Source: Nitrospira sp.
GTDB lineage: Bacteria; Nitrospirota; Nitrospiria; Nitrospirales; Nitrospiraceae
Length of the DNA stretch: 64,000 nucleotides
Direction of reading: 5' to 3'
NCBI GenBank assembly: GCA_024998595.1
Contig: JACOEK010000007.1
Coordinates: 98,068-162,067 of the forward strand
Position 1 is the first letter of the stretch; every line of letters begins with the position of its first letter. The notes below the pieces were generated by a model. It was not told the DNA's origin. It made no database searches and was given only the letters and a program-made list of their open reading frames with translations. A program made the translations under genes and the position numbers. This document shows positions 34,003 through 42,677 of this stretch, piece by piece.

Positions 34003-35235
34003 ATGAACAAGCTTCACGTGGTGATTCTCAGCGATTTTGGATATGTGAACGGCGGCAACGCGGCCGTCGCGTTGGCGAGTGCCAGAGGGCTCGCCCGCCG
34101 CGGGCATCGTGTTACGGTGTTGTCGGCTGTCGGGGCGGGGATGCACACAACCGATCTCGATGGCGTCCGGTCGGTGTCGAGCGGCCAAGAGGAAATCCGG
34201 ACGGATTCGAACCGGATTCGAGCCATCCTTCAAGGGATGTGGAACTTCAAAGCGGCACGGATGCTTCGCGCGCTGCTTCGAGAGCTCGATCCTGCCAGAA
34301 CGGTGGTGCATCTCCATAGTTGGACCCAAGCCTTGTCCTCCAGTGTGGTGCGGACGGCTTTGGCAATAGGGGTTCCGGTGGTGTACACGATGCACGATTA
34401 TTTTTCTCTGTGCCCTAACGGGACCTTCTTCAATCATCAAACCAACGAGATCTGCCGGCTCAGACCGATGTCGCTGTCCTGCATGGCCAGCCACTGCGAC
34501 AAACGTAGCTATGTGCATAAGGTCTGGCGGGTGTTGCGCCAGGCCGTACAGGCCAACCTGGGGGGGGTTCCCAATCAGATTCGTGATGTCATCGCCGTCT
34601 CTCCATTCAGCCATGCGATTCTGACGCCCGGCCTTCCTCCTGGCGCTCGCATCCACCACATTCCCAGCCCGATCGAAGTCTCGCGGGATGTGCCGGCGAG
34701 GGTGGCTTCCAACACCACCTTCGTGATGGTCGGAAAGATTACGCAGGGAAAAGGCGCTCTTTTGTTCGCCAAGGCCGCTCGCGCATTGGGATGCGACGCC
34801 CTCTTCGTGGGCGACGGTCCTTGCGCCCAAGAAGTACTGCAGGTTTGTCCGGGTGCCCGCGTCACCGGGTGGGTCTCTCGCGAACAGGTGACGCACTATC
34901 TGAAGGCCGCCCGGGTACTGGTGTTTCCCTCGCTCTGGTACGAAACCGAAGGGTTGAGTGTCATCGAGGCGGCGGCGTTAGGCGTGCCGGCCATTGTGGC
35001 CGACACGTCGGCCGCCCGCCTGTCCATTACAGAAGGGGTGACGGGGCTCTGTTTTGCAGGCGCCGATGAAACGGATCTGACTCGAGTGATGCAGACGATT
35101 GCAGCCGACGATGCGCTCGTCGGGAGAATGGGACAGGCCGCCCATGATCGGTATTGGGAGCATCCGCGAACCTTAGAGCGGCATGTATCGGAACTCGAGG
35201 CGGTGTACGAGCAAGTCTTACGGAGGCAGAGATGA
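34003..35235 (+). CDS. Glycosyltransferase family 4
   Basis: About 410 aa from ATG 34003 (MNKLHVVILSDFGYVNGGNAAVALASA); upstream in-frame codons add residues outside the fold. Seen: VYTMHDYFSLCPNGTFFNHQTNEICRL with a Cys-rich acceptor loop (CPNG, CRL, SCMASHC), VIAVSPFSHAIL, TFVMVGKITQGKGALLF, and E-x7-E ETEGLSVIEAAALGVPAIVAD. Its stop overlaps the next start as ATGA, coupling it to the polymerase-glycosyltransferase fusion. Donor unknown. Confidence 0.85.
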   Translation: MNKLHVVILSDFGYVNGGNAAVALASARGLARRGHRVTVLSAVGAGMHTTDLDGVRSVSSGQEEIRTDSNRIRAILQGMWNFKAARMLRALLRELDPARTVVHLHSWTQALSSSVVRTALAIGVPVVYTMHDYFSLCPNGTFFNHQTNEICRLRPMSLSCMASHCDKRSYVHKVWRVLRQAVQANLGGVPNQIRDVIAVSPFSHAILTPGLPPGARIHHIPSPIEVSRDVPARVASNTTFVMVGKITQGKGALLFAKAARALGCDALFVGDGPCAQEVLQVCPGARVTGWVSREQVTHYLKAARVLVFPSLWYETEGLSVIEAAALGVPAIVADTSAARLSITEGVTGLCFAGADETDLTRVMQTIAADDALVGRMGQAAHDRYWEHPRTLERHVSELEAVYEQVLRRQR

Positions 35236-37952
35236 CAGTCGTGGGGGGCGCGTCCTCACCTCCTACCACTGTGGTCAATCGCCTGGGCTTGTGGCTTCTC
35301 GCCCTGTTGCTGCTCTCCCCTGCAGTGTTCAAGGTACGTGTCACGGAGGGCCTCGTCATCCATCCGTTTGTCCTGGTGTTGATCGTCGCATGGGGGTGGG
35401 TTCTGTATGCGAGTGTCGATACGTTCTTCAGGCAGAAACGCGGGTGGTACTCTGCCGAGTGGCAGACGTGGAACACACCGTTGATCTTGCTGGGGCTTTC
35501 GATTGCCGGATTGGCGTTGAGTCTTGGGATCCATTCTGTTCGCCTCGGTACACTGCAATCGACCGGCTGGCTGCTCTTGTTGAAATGGGGGATGTATCTG
35601 GCTCCGCTTCCGCTGACCGCTCTCCTGACGCTCAGGACGGGCGTTCAGGTCGTCAGACTGTTCAGCTATCTGATGCCGCCGTTGGCGCTTCTTACATTGC
35701 TGTATTCGTTCATGCGCATGGGGCAGGCGCTCGATGGCCGTTATATCAACGCTTACGTCGACGCGTCCTCGACATTTTTTGCCATGGGCATGTTTGCGGA
35801 AGTGCTCTCGCCGGAAGGCCTCGTTGTGCGATCCGACACCGGCAGTCACGGCGCCTATGGCATGTACCTGGTCTTCTCAGCGATGTTCAGTCTCAGTCTG
35901 GCATTGTTTCAAGGATGGCAGGGGGTGGTGCATCGGGGGTATGCCGTTCTGCAGGGAGTGATCCTTGCGCCTCTGTGTTTCGTGGGTCTTCTCTGCACCG
36001 GTTCCCGGTCCAGTCTGCTGTTGCTTCTCGGGGCGTTCTTGATGTTGAGCCTGTTGAGCCTGCTCAACCCCGGAGGGCTGCTCGCCCGGTCGCGCCGGAT
36101 AGCGTTTGCGGGGCTGCTCTGCCTGGTGCCTCTCGTCCTGTTGGGGCTCGTGTATGTGCTTGGGGTGAAGGTTCCCACAATCGAACGGGTACGGGACACC
36201 CTGACTGCATCCCTGCAACTCGATCAAACGGTGCGCGGAACCCTCTCACCGGTGGACGACCGGCAGGCGTCTCCTCAGCGGGCGGCGCAAAACGTGCAGA
36301 CTCGTGTCTGGCTCTGGGGGCAATCGTTCAGATATCTGGTGCAGCATCCATTCACGATGGTGACCGGCATTGGGTATGACCGCCGCCGTTTCGTGGAAGA
36401 GGTGGTCGGGATTCCGTTCGAAGGATTTAACTTCAACTACCAGACGGCCCATAACCTCTATCTTGATATTCTCATCAAAGGCGGGATCGGACCGCTGCTG
36501 CCTCTCGTTGCGTCCTGTATCTGGCTCCTATGGGTCGGCATCAAGAGCGTCACGATTCCGGCGCGTGAGCCGAGTGCCGCTGTGCGAGTCGGCGTCGGGT
36601 GGGTCGCCCTGGCATTCTGGCCGCCCTTGCTCGTGGTCAGTCTCACCTGCGAGGAGTTATTGACCGATAACCTGATGCTCCATTGGACCGCCATGTTCGG
36701 TCTCCTGCTGGGACTCTGTGGAACGGCCCTGGCTGAATGGTTGCCCAACCGTATCGTACACATGACGGCGACCGCCGGGGTCGGCGGAGGGCCGGCGTAT
36801 CTCACGGCGCTGGCAGATCATCAACTCCTCTCGGGCATGCAGGTACGGGTGTTCTGTTCGGATGAGAAACCCTACGTCGAAATTTGGCGCCGGATGCCGC
36901 TGGATTTGTCCGTTCTGCCCATGCGCCGCCCGAGCCTTCGGTCAGTGTGGCAATTGTTGAAAGAGCTCCTGCGCGCTCCGGCGCCGATCCACGCGCACGG
37001 ACGCGGCGCCGCGTTTTTTGCCATCTGGGTCAAGATACTGGTTCGCGTGCCGGTCATCTATACGCCGCATGGGCCGCACTATGTCGACAACCGTGGATGG
37101 CGTTACCTGTCGGGGTGGTTGTTCGAGTGGTGCTGTCGTCTCTTGTTGGATGCCATCCTCTACGTGTGTCCTGGGGAGCAGGAAATCGCTCGCCGGCATC
37201 GGCTGCCGATGTCGAATTCTCTCGTGGTGTTGTCGGGGCTGCTTCAAGAGGGTGCGTCACCCGTTCCATTCGGCGAGAGGGCACAAAGCTTACGCGCAGA
37301 ACTCCACATCTCGGATGAACGTTTTCTCATCGGATGGATCGGCCGGTTGCATCGACAGAAAGGCTTGGATCTTCTCCTGGAGTCTGTTCGAATCGTCTCG
37401 GCGCGAGTTCCCGAGGCCACGTGGGTGGTAATTGGAGAGGGCAGTGAAGAGGACCGGCAGCGGTATCGAGTCATTCTGAATACCCTTCCTCAACGGGATC
37501 GTGTGCTGTTCCTCGGCGGGCGTCCGGATGCCTGTGTCCTGATGAGAGATTTCGATCTCTTTGTTTCAACGTCCCGTTGGGAAGGCCTCCCGCTGGTCCT
37601 GCTGGAGGCGATGGAACAGGGGGTTCCTGTCGTGGCCAGCAACGTAGTCGGTAACCATGATGTGCTGCAGGGATGGGGCCTGCTCTTTCAGGCCGACGAT
37701 CCCAAGGCGGCCGCTGAGGCGCAAATTCGTCTGGCGCTCGATGCTCCTTTGCGGGCCCAGCTTGCGAAACAGGGACGGGAGGTCAGGCGGTCGCGATTCA
37801 CGCTGAGTCGCATGTTGAGAGAAATGGATCTAGCCTACGAGCAAATTCTGGGACACTCGATCTTTCCGAACGGCCGTCCATCCGGCCCCGCTGTCGCTCC
37901 GTCGGCCCACATGTCAACAGGCTTGTCCTCCGGGGTGTCCTTTCAGGGATAA
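35232..37952 (+). CDS. O-antigen polymerase/ligase fused to a GT4 glycosyltransferase
   Basis: 906-aa single frame with two parts. Residues 1-503 are a polytopic Wzy/WaaL-type membrane protein: about eleven hydrophobic segments, LLCTGSRSSLLLLLG, a large loop, and RVWLWGQSFRYLVQHPFTMVTGIGYDRRRFVEE followed by QTAHNLYLDILIKGGIGPLLPL (Wzy_C type). From about residue 507 a cytoplasmic-type GT4 enzyme follows: RIVHMTATAGVGGGPAYLTALADH, VIYTPHGPHYVDNRGWRY, FLIGWIGRLHRQKGLDLLLES and WEGLPLVLLEAMEQGVPVVASNV. No stop or frameshift lies between them. This would couple a membrane polymerase or ligase to a transferase in one chain; an even TM count would leave the GT inside. Start ATG 35232 (ATGA overlap). 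Confidence 0.85.
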   Translation: MTVVGGASSPPTTVVNRLGLWLLALLLLSPAVFKVRVTEGLVIHPFVLVLIVAWGWVLYASVDTFFRQKRGWYSAEWQTWNTPLILLGLSIAGLALSLGIHSVRLGTLQSTGWLLLLKWGMYLAPLPLTALLTLRTGVQVVRLFSYLMPPLALLTLLYSFMRMGQALDGRYINAYVDASSTFFAMGMFAEVLSPEGLVVRSDTGSHGAYGMYLVFSAMFSLSLALFQGWQGVVHRGYAVLQGVILAPLCFVGLLCTGSRSSLLLLLGAFLMLSLLSLLNPGGLLARSRRIAFAGLLCLVPLVLLGLVYVLGVKVPTIERVRDTLTASLQLDQTVRGTLSPVDDRQASPQRAAQNVQTRVWLWGQSFRYLVQHPFTMVTGIGYDRRRFVEEVVGIPFEGFNFNYQTAHNLYLDILIKGGIGPLLPLVASCIWLLWVGIKSVTIPAREPSAAVRVGVGWVALAFWPPLLVVSLTCEELLTDNLMLHWTAMFGLLLGLCGTALAEWLPNRIVHMTATAGVGGGPAYLTALADHQLLSGMQVRVFCSDEKPYVEIWRRMPLDLSVLPMRRPSLRSVWQLLKELLRAPAPIHAHGRGAAFFAIWVKILVRVPVIYTPHGPHYVDNRGWRYLSGWLFEWCCRLLLDAILYVCPGEQEIARRHRLPMSNSLVVLSGLLQEGASPVPFGERAQSLRAELHISDERFLIGWIGRLHRQKGLDLLLESVRIVSARVPEATWVVIGEGSEEDRQRYRVILNTLPQRDRVLFLGGRPDACVLMRDFDLFVSTSRWEGLPLVLLEAMEQGVPVVASNVVGNHDVLQGWGLLFQADDPKAAAEAQIRLALDAPLRAQLAKQGREVRRSRFTLSRMLREMDLAYEQILGHSIFPNGRPSGPAVAPSAHMSTGLSSGVSFQG

Positions 37953-37997
37953 CTCGGGTACGGTGCCGATTCCAGTGCATTCGGCAGAAACTTCAGG

Positions 37998-39401
37998 ATG
38001 TGCGAAGTCGTGACTCTTGTGCAGGAAGCGCAGGCGATGGGACGAACCGGGCAGATAGATAGTTCCAAGGCCACGACTGCTCAAGCCGGAGCATCAGAGG
38101 CCGGTTCTCCTGTCATACCCGTCAGTCGTGCCGCAGGTCCACTGATCCTCTCTGATGCCCTGTTGCAGGGAATGCGCTATCTGCTGCTGCTCTATCTGGG
38201 GTATCGTTCACTCACGTATGCCGGCGCGTTCTTGGTAGGCTCCGCTCTGGGAGCTGTGCTGGGAGGAGTGGTCGATTTTGGCATGAATCAGAATTGGCTG
38301 AGAATGACCGGGCTCAATGGGCATCTGAACCGGCGGACATTCTCCGTTGTGTTGCGGGGAAAGGTGCTGGCTTCCCTGGCTGGGCTTCTCTGTATCGGCG
38401 GAGGGATCGTCCTGGGCCTCTGGGGGCCGTCACTGCCGGTGGCAATGATGGTCGGCGTCGGGCTTGCGGGGATGCAGGTGCTGGCTGAAACCTGTGAGGC
38501 GGTCGGGTTGGCACTGCACCGGTATCAGAGGGTGGCCTGGTTTCGGGTGTTGATGAGTGTGGGGATGTATGGTGTTCCGCTCTTGCTGGCGTGGCTCGTC
38601 CGGCAGGAATCGGAACATGCGGGTCTGGATATGGCCTTGCTCGCGGGACTACTGATCGGCAGTCTGTTATGTGGCCTCTATGCCTGGACAACGAGGGCTT
38701 GGCTTCCCGAAGGGACGCGAGGAGATATCGGGTATCGCCGGGCTTGGTGGGAGGCTCGCTGGCTGGGGGTGAACCAGCTCGCCGTCGTGTTGGATGTGCG
38801 GGCTCCGTTGCTCATTCTTGGTTTCATGCTGGGAGACGCGGCGGTGGGGTTGTATGGTCTGGTACAACGGACGACTGCTGTGGTTGAACTCGCGTGGGCA
38901 TCACTCTCGCGACTGCTGCTGAGATCCTATGCCGAGCTGGGAGGCGAGAAGGGGCTGGCTCAGATCAAGGCCCGCGTGGGCAGGGCAGGCCTTCTGACGG
39001 TCGCCGTCATGGCTCTCGCCTCAGGTGGCGTGTGGATCGTCCTCATGCTCTATGGCAGATTCGTGACGGGTTCAACGGAGACCCTGCTGGCGCTGTCGCT
39101 CCTGAAATGGGCGGTCGTGGCGATCGGGTTCAGTTCTATCAAGCGGCCGTTTGTTTTCGGGCTGCTGGCGCTGTTTCACGAGAGGCTCGTCTGCCGGGTG
39201 AACGTGGCGGCGGCACTATTCGGACTGTTGTTGGTGCCCCTGTGCATCTGGTATCGGGGAATCTGGGGCCCGGTCATCGCCTGGATTGTGTTGGAAGGTG
39301 CGGCCTGCCTGATGCTGGTCTGGGGGTTTCTCCGCGTTTCCGCTCGGGCCCGCCCTGCGCTGGTGGCGAGCCCCTCCGGCGGAATCGGTCATTATCCATA
39401 G
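37998..39401 (+). CDS. Oligosaccharide flippase / polysaccharide export membrane protein
   Basis: 467-aa polytopic protein of the MOP flippase superfamily (Wzx-like). About 12 hydrophobic segments beginning PLILSDALLQGMRYLLLLYLGYR; VDFGMNQNWLRM in the first loops and a conserved charged segment RRAWWEARWLGVNQLAVVLDVRAPLLILGFMLG at the repeat junction. Start ATG 37998, or ATG 38037 which has a better ribosome site (ggaag). Translocates lipid-linked repeat units. Second flippase of the locus; it shares the GC-rich composition of its neighbours, so it is likely the resident one. Confidence 0.82.
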   Translation: MCEVVTLVQEAQAMGRTGQIDSSKATTAQAGASEAGSPVIPVSRAAGPLILSDALLQGMRYLLLLYLGYRSLTYAGAFLVGSALGAVLGGVVDFGMNQNWLRMTGLNGHLNRRTFSVVLRGKVLASLAGLLCIGGGIVLGLWGPSLPVAMMVGVGLAGMQVLAETCEAVGLALHRYQRVAWFRVLMSVGMYGVPLLLAWLVRQESEHAGLDMALLAGLLIGSLLCGLYAWTTRAWLPEGTRGDIGYRRAWWEARWLGVNQLAVVLDVRAPLLILGFMLGDAAVGLYGLVQRTTAVVELAWASLSRLLLRSYAELGGEKGLAQIKARVGRAGLLTVAVMALASGGVWIVLMLYGRFVTGSTETLLALSLLKWAVVAIGFSSIKRPFVFGLLALFHERLVCRVNVAAALFGLLLVPLCIWYRGIWGPVIAWIVLEGAACLMLVWGFLRVSARARPALVASPSGGIGHYP

Positions 39402-39418
39402 TGAGGTCGCGTGGCTGA

Positions 39419-40567
39419 ATGAAATCGTTACGAGTTGCGATTGTCCATGACTGGCTGACCGGCATGCGCGGCGGCGAGCGGTGCCTGGAGGCGTTTTGCG
39501 AGCTGTTCCCTGATGCCGATGTGTATACCTTGCTCCACATCAAAGGATCTGTCTCCGCCACAATTGAGCGTCACCGGATCATCACCAGTTTGGTCCAAGC
39601 CTTGCCGCTGGCCGCTCGGTACTACCGGTATTACTTGCCTGTATTTCCTTTTGCCATCGAGCGATTTCGGCTGCCTTCCTACGATCTGGTCTTGAGTTCG
39701 AGCCATTGTGTGGCCAAGGGTATTCAGCCGCCGGCGGGCGCCAAGCATCTTTGCTACATCCATTCGCCTATGCGGTATGTGTGGGATCAGTTTGAGAACT
39801 ACGCCGGCGGCGGACGGTCGGGAGTCCTAGCGAGACTTGGCATGACACTCTTCCGTGAGCGGCTGCAGACGTGGGATGTCGCATCCGCCGCGCGGGTGGA
39901 TCAATTCGTGGCCAATTCTCACAACATCGCCAGGAAGGTGGATCAGTATTATCACCGCTCGGCGGAGGTGCTGCATCCACCGGTCGATTGGCAGACATTT
40001 CAGGCCGCGGAGCAATCAGAAGATTTCTATTTCATGGTCACAGCGTTTGCCCCGTATAAACGGGTTGATCTGGCCATCCAGGCATGTAATGTTATGAAGC
40101 GCCGACTGAAGATCATCGGCAAGGGGCAGGATGAGGCGCGTTTGCGCAAACTCGCCGGTCCGACGGTGGAGTTTCTCGGCTGGCAACCGGACAGCGTCGT
40201 GCGGGATCACTACGCGCGTTGTCGAGCGCTGCTCTTTCCCGGTGAGGAAGATTTTGGTATCGTCCCATTGGAAGCGATGGCTTGCGGCAAACCTGTGGTG
40301 GCCTTTGGACGCGGGGGCGCGTTGGAGACCGTGGTCCCGTTGCCGGGTACCGGTTCGGTGACCGGAGGGGGATCGTCTGCCACGGGGGTGTTTTTCTTCA
40401 CGCAGTCCGTCGATTCTCTGGTAGAGGCGATGGAGGCCTGCGAGCGTCGCCGGACTGAATTCGATCCGCACGCCATCCGCGATCACGTGGCTGCATTCGA
40501 CCGCCGGTTGTTCAAGGAGCGCATGAACGCCTACGCGATGAAGGCGCTGACCGGTTCGGCTTCATAG
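39419..40567 (+). CDS. Glycosyltransferase family 4 (WbaZ-like)
   Basis: 382-aa GT4. Opening RVAIVHDWLTGMRGGERCLEAFCELFPDADVYTLLH is the pattern of WbaZ-type mannosyl/rhamnosyltransferases. Also seen: SSHCVAKGI, CYIHSPMRYVWDQFENY, FVANSHNIARKV, FMVTAFAPYKRVDLAIQACN, and the donor motif GEEDFGIVPLEAMACGKPVVAFGRGGALETV. Seven bases separate it from the initiating transferase gene, so it probably adds an early sugar of the repeat. Donor GDP-mannose is plausible given manC/manB, but unproven. Confidence 0.87.
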   Translation: MKSLRVAIVHDWLTGMRGGERCLEAFCELFPDADVYTLLHIKGSVSATIERHRIITSLVQALPLAARYYRYYLPVFPFAIERFRLPSYDLVLSSSHCVAKGIQPPAGAKHLCYIHSPMRYVWDQFENYAGGGRSGVLARLGMTLFRERLQTWDVASAARVDQFVANSHNIARKVDQYYHRSAEVLHPPVDWQTFQAAEQSEDFYFMVTAFAPYKRVDLAIQACNVMKRRLKIIGKGQDEARLRKLAGPTVEFLGWQPDSVVRDHYARCRALLFPGEEDFGIVPLEAMACGKPVVAFGRGGALETVVPLPGTGSVTGGGSSATGVFFFTQSVDSLVEAMEACERRRTEFDPHAIRDHVAAFDRRLFKERMNAYAMKALTGSAS

Positions 40568-40574
40568 AGGGAGC

Positions 40575-41975
40575 ATGCTCAAACGCCACTCCCAATTTCT
40601 TAAGAGCCTCTTATTTTGTATCGACCTGGGGCTGATCTGCGCCTGCTGGGTCGGAGCCTACTATCTGCGTTTCTCAGAGATCGTTGAGCCTGCCACCAAG
40701 GGCATTCCTCCGCTCCGGATCTATGTGCTGCTGCTGGTGCCGATCATCGCCGTCTGGGGGATGTCGTTCCAGGCCTTCGACCTCTACCGCCCGCGGCGCA
40801 TGGGCACGAGGTTATCGGAGTTTCTCGACGTTGCCAAAGCCAATACCCTATCCGTGCTGATCCTGGTGGCGCTGACGTTCTTCTTCCGGCAGTACGAATA
40901 TTCACGGTTAGTGCTGCTCTATTTCTGGCTGTTGAACCTCATTACCTTGGGCTTTTCGCGGGTGCTGTTTCGAGAGGCGCTCCGTTTTCTGCGTCGCCAT
41001 GGATACAATCAACGCCATGCGTTGGTCATCGGCACCAGCCGGTTGGGACGCCGTGTGGTGGATGCACTGGCTCAGCACCCTGAACTCGGCGTGAGAGTGC
41101 ATGGATTTTTGAGCGCTGATTCCCGGAAAGTGGGCGAGCGGATCAACGGCGTGCCCGTGATCGGACGATATGATGATCTCCAGGATCGTGTTCAGTCCGG
41201 GATCGATATCGTCTTCGTCTGCCTTCCTCCGGAAGATGAGCAGTGGGCCGAGAAGATGTTTGGGTTGCTGGCGACCACCATGGTCGAGGTGAAGGCGCTG
41301 CCGGCGATGTGCGAGTTCGTGAGCCTGCGAGCGGAGGCGGAAATGTTCGAAGGGCTGCCCTTGATTACGTTGCAAGGGTCGCCTCTCCATGGCTGGAATC
41401 TGGTCATCAAGCGGGTGCTGGATGTCGCCGGGTCCTTCGCGGCCCTGGTGGCCTTTGCGCCGGTCTTATGCCTGGTCGCTGCGCTGGTGAAGCTGACGTC
41501 TCCCGGCCCGATCTTTTTCCGTCAGCTCCGGATGGGGCTGGATGGGCAGGCGTTTGAGATGTTGAAATTTCGATCGATGAAAGTGGATGCGGAGTCCGAG
41601 ACGGGGCCGGTCTGGACGCAGCCCAATGATGATCGGCGGACACCTATCGGGGCGTTCTTGCGTCGGACCAGTCTGGATGAGCTCCCCCAGTTCTGGAATG
41701 TGTTGCGCGGGGAGATGAGCATCGTCGGCCCGCGGCCGGAACGACCCGAGTTCATCGCGCGATTTCGCGAAACGCTGCCGCAATACATGCTCCGTCATAA
41801 AATGAAGGCCGGCATCACCGGGTGGGCGCAAATCAACGGCTGGCGGGGAAATACCTCGCTGGAAAAGCGGATCGAGCACGATCTCTATTACATCGAACAC
41901 TGGTCGATCTGGTTTGACATTAAAATCATGCTCCTCACCTTCTGGAGAGGGTTCATTCACCGGCATGCGTATTGA
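40575..41975 (+). CDS. Undecaprenyl-phosphate sugar phosphotransferase (WcaJ/WbaP type)
   Basis: 466-aa polyisoprenyl-phosphate hexose-1-phosphate transferase: it starts repeat-unit synthesis by placing a sugar-1-phosphate (usually glucose or galactose) on undecaprenyl phosphate. N-terminus about 140 residues with four hydrophobic segments; a Rossmann-like CoA-binding fold (HALVIGTSRLGRRVVDALAQ) in the middle; the C-terminal catalytic domain begins VIKRVLDVAGSFAALV (fifth, re-entrant helix) with SPGPIFFRQLRMGLDGQAFEMLKFRSM, RRTSLDELPQFWNVLRGEMSIVGPRPE. All catalytic motifs intact. Strong ribosome site gaggga. It is the only initiating transferase in the window. Confidence 0.92.
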   Translation: MLKRHSQFLKSLLFCIDLGLICACWVGAYYLRFSEIVEPATKGIPPLRIYVLLLVPIIAVWGMSFQAFDLYRPRRMGTRLSEFLDVAKANTLSVLILVALTFFFRQYEYSRLVLLYFWLLNLITLGFSRVLFREALRFLRRHGYNQRHALVIGTSRLGRRVVDALAQHPELGVRVHGFLSADSRKVGERINGVPVIGRYDDLQDRVQSGIDIVFVCLPPEDEQWAEKMFGLLATTMVEVKALPAMCEFVSLRAEAEMFEGLPLITLQGSPLHGWNLVIKRVLDVAGSFAALVAFAPVLCLVAALVKLTSPGPIFFRQLRMGLDGQAFEMLKFRSMKVDAESETGPVWTQPNDDRRTPIGAFLRRTSLDELPQFWNVLRGEMSIVGPRPERPEFIARFRETLPQYMLRHKMKAGITGWAQINGWRGNTSLEKRIEHDLYYIEHWSIWFDIKIMLLTFWRGFIHRHAY

Positions 41976-42089
41976 GGTTCTGCCCGTCCTCCAGCCTCGA
42001 CCCGACGGAGGTGTCCCTTCCGCAGGTCTATGTTTTCTTGAGTTTCATGTGATGGCTTGTTAACATCGCCCCTGGCCGAAAGCCTTCGC

Positions 42090-42629
42090 ATGCCCAGCAC
42101 AAAACGTCGATCCAGCATTCTATCTAAACCGTCAGTTTCCCTCCAAGGGATCCTCCGTGGGATTCGTTTATTCGCGACGGATGTCGATGGCGTGCTGACC
42201 GATGCCGGCATGTATTATTCCGAATCCGGAGACGAATGGAAAAAGTTCAATACGCGTGACGGGATGGGGATCAAGCTCTTGCAGAAGGCAGGCATCGTGA
42301 CCGCGATCATCACCCAAGAATCGACGAAAATCGTCATGCGCCGGGCGCAAAAACTCACGATTCCCGAGGTGCATCAAGGAGCCTATGACAAGCTCGCGGT
42401 GTTGAACGATCTGATCGCTCGGCACGGCCTCACCATGAAACAAGTGGCTTATATCGGTGACGATGTGAACGACCTTCAGGCGTTGGGCGCGGTTGGATTC
42501 TCTGCGTCACCGGCCGATGGCATGCCCCCGGTGTTGAAGGTCGTTCGGTACGTGTGCAAGAAAAACGGCGGGGAGGGTGCGGTGCGAGAATTGGCGGATC
42601 TCATCCTGGCAGCCCAACAACCCCGGTGA
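42090..42629 (+). CDS. KdsC-type HAD phosphatase
   Basis: 179-aa HAD-superfamily C0-type phosphatase resembling KdsC (Kdo-8-phosphate phosphatase). Seen: LFATDVDGVLTDAGMYYSESGDEWKKFNTRDGMGIKLLQ (nucleophile D31, acid/base D33), TQESTKIV, and AYIGDDVNDLQALG with the metal-binding aspartates. The family acts as tetramers on 2-keto-3-deoxy sugar phosphates; the nearby nonulosonate genes make a nonulosonate-9-phosphate an alternative substrate. A leader of about 115 bases separates it from the phosphotransferase gene. ATG 42090 preferred over an upstream TTG. Confidence 0.83.
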   Translation: MPSTKRRSSILSKPSVSLQGILRGIRLFATDVDGVLTDAGMYYSESGDEWKKFNTRDGMGIKLLQKAGIVTAIITQESTKIVMRRAQKLTIPEVHQGAYDKLAVLNDLIARHGLTMKQVAYIGDDVNDLQALGAVGFSASPADGMPPVLKVVRYVCKKNGGEGAVRELADLILAAQQPR

Positions 42630-42677
42630 AGCCATGGCGACTCTTGTGACGTTGAACGGAAGCGGAGCTCTAGCGAT

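Noticed and set aside
33847..34896. 349-codon minus-strand frame
   Set aside because: Antisense to a GT4 gene, His/Arg-rich shadow with no domain.
35183..36379. 398-codon + strand frame inside the polymerase-glycosyltransferase fusion
   Set aside because: Alternative frame of the same stretch, Arg/Cys/Ser-rich, without hydrophobic segments or motifs.
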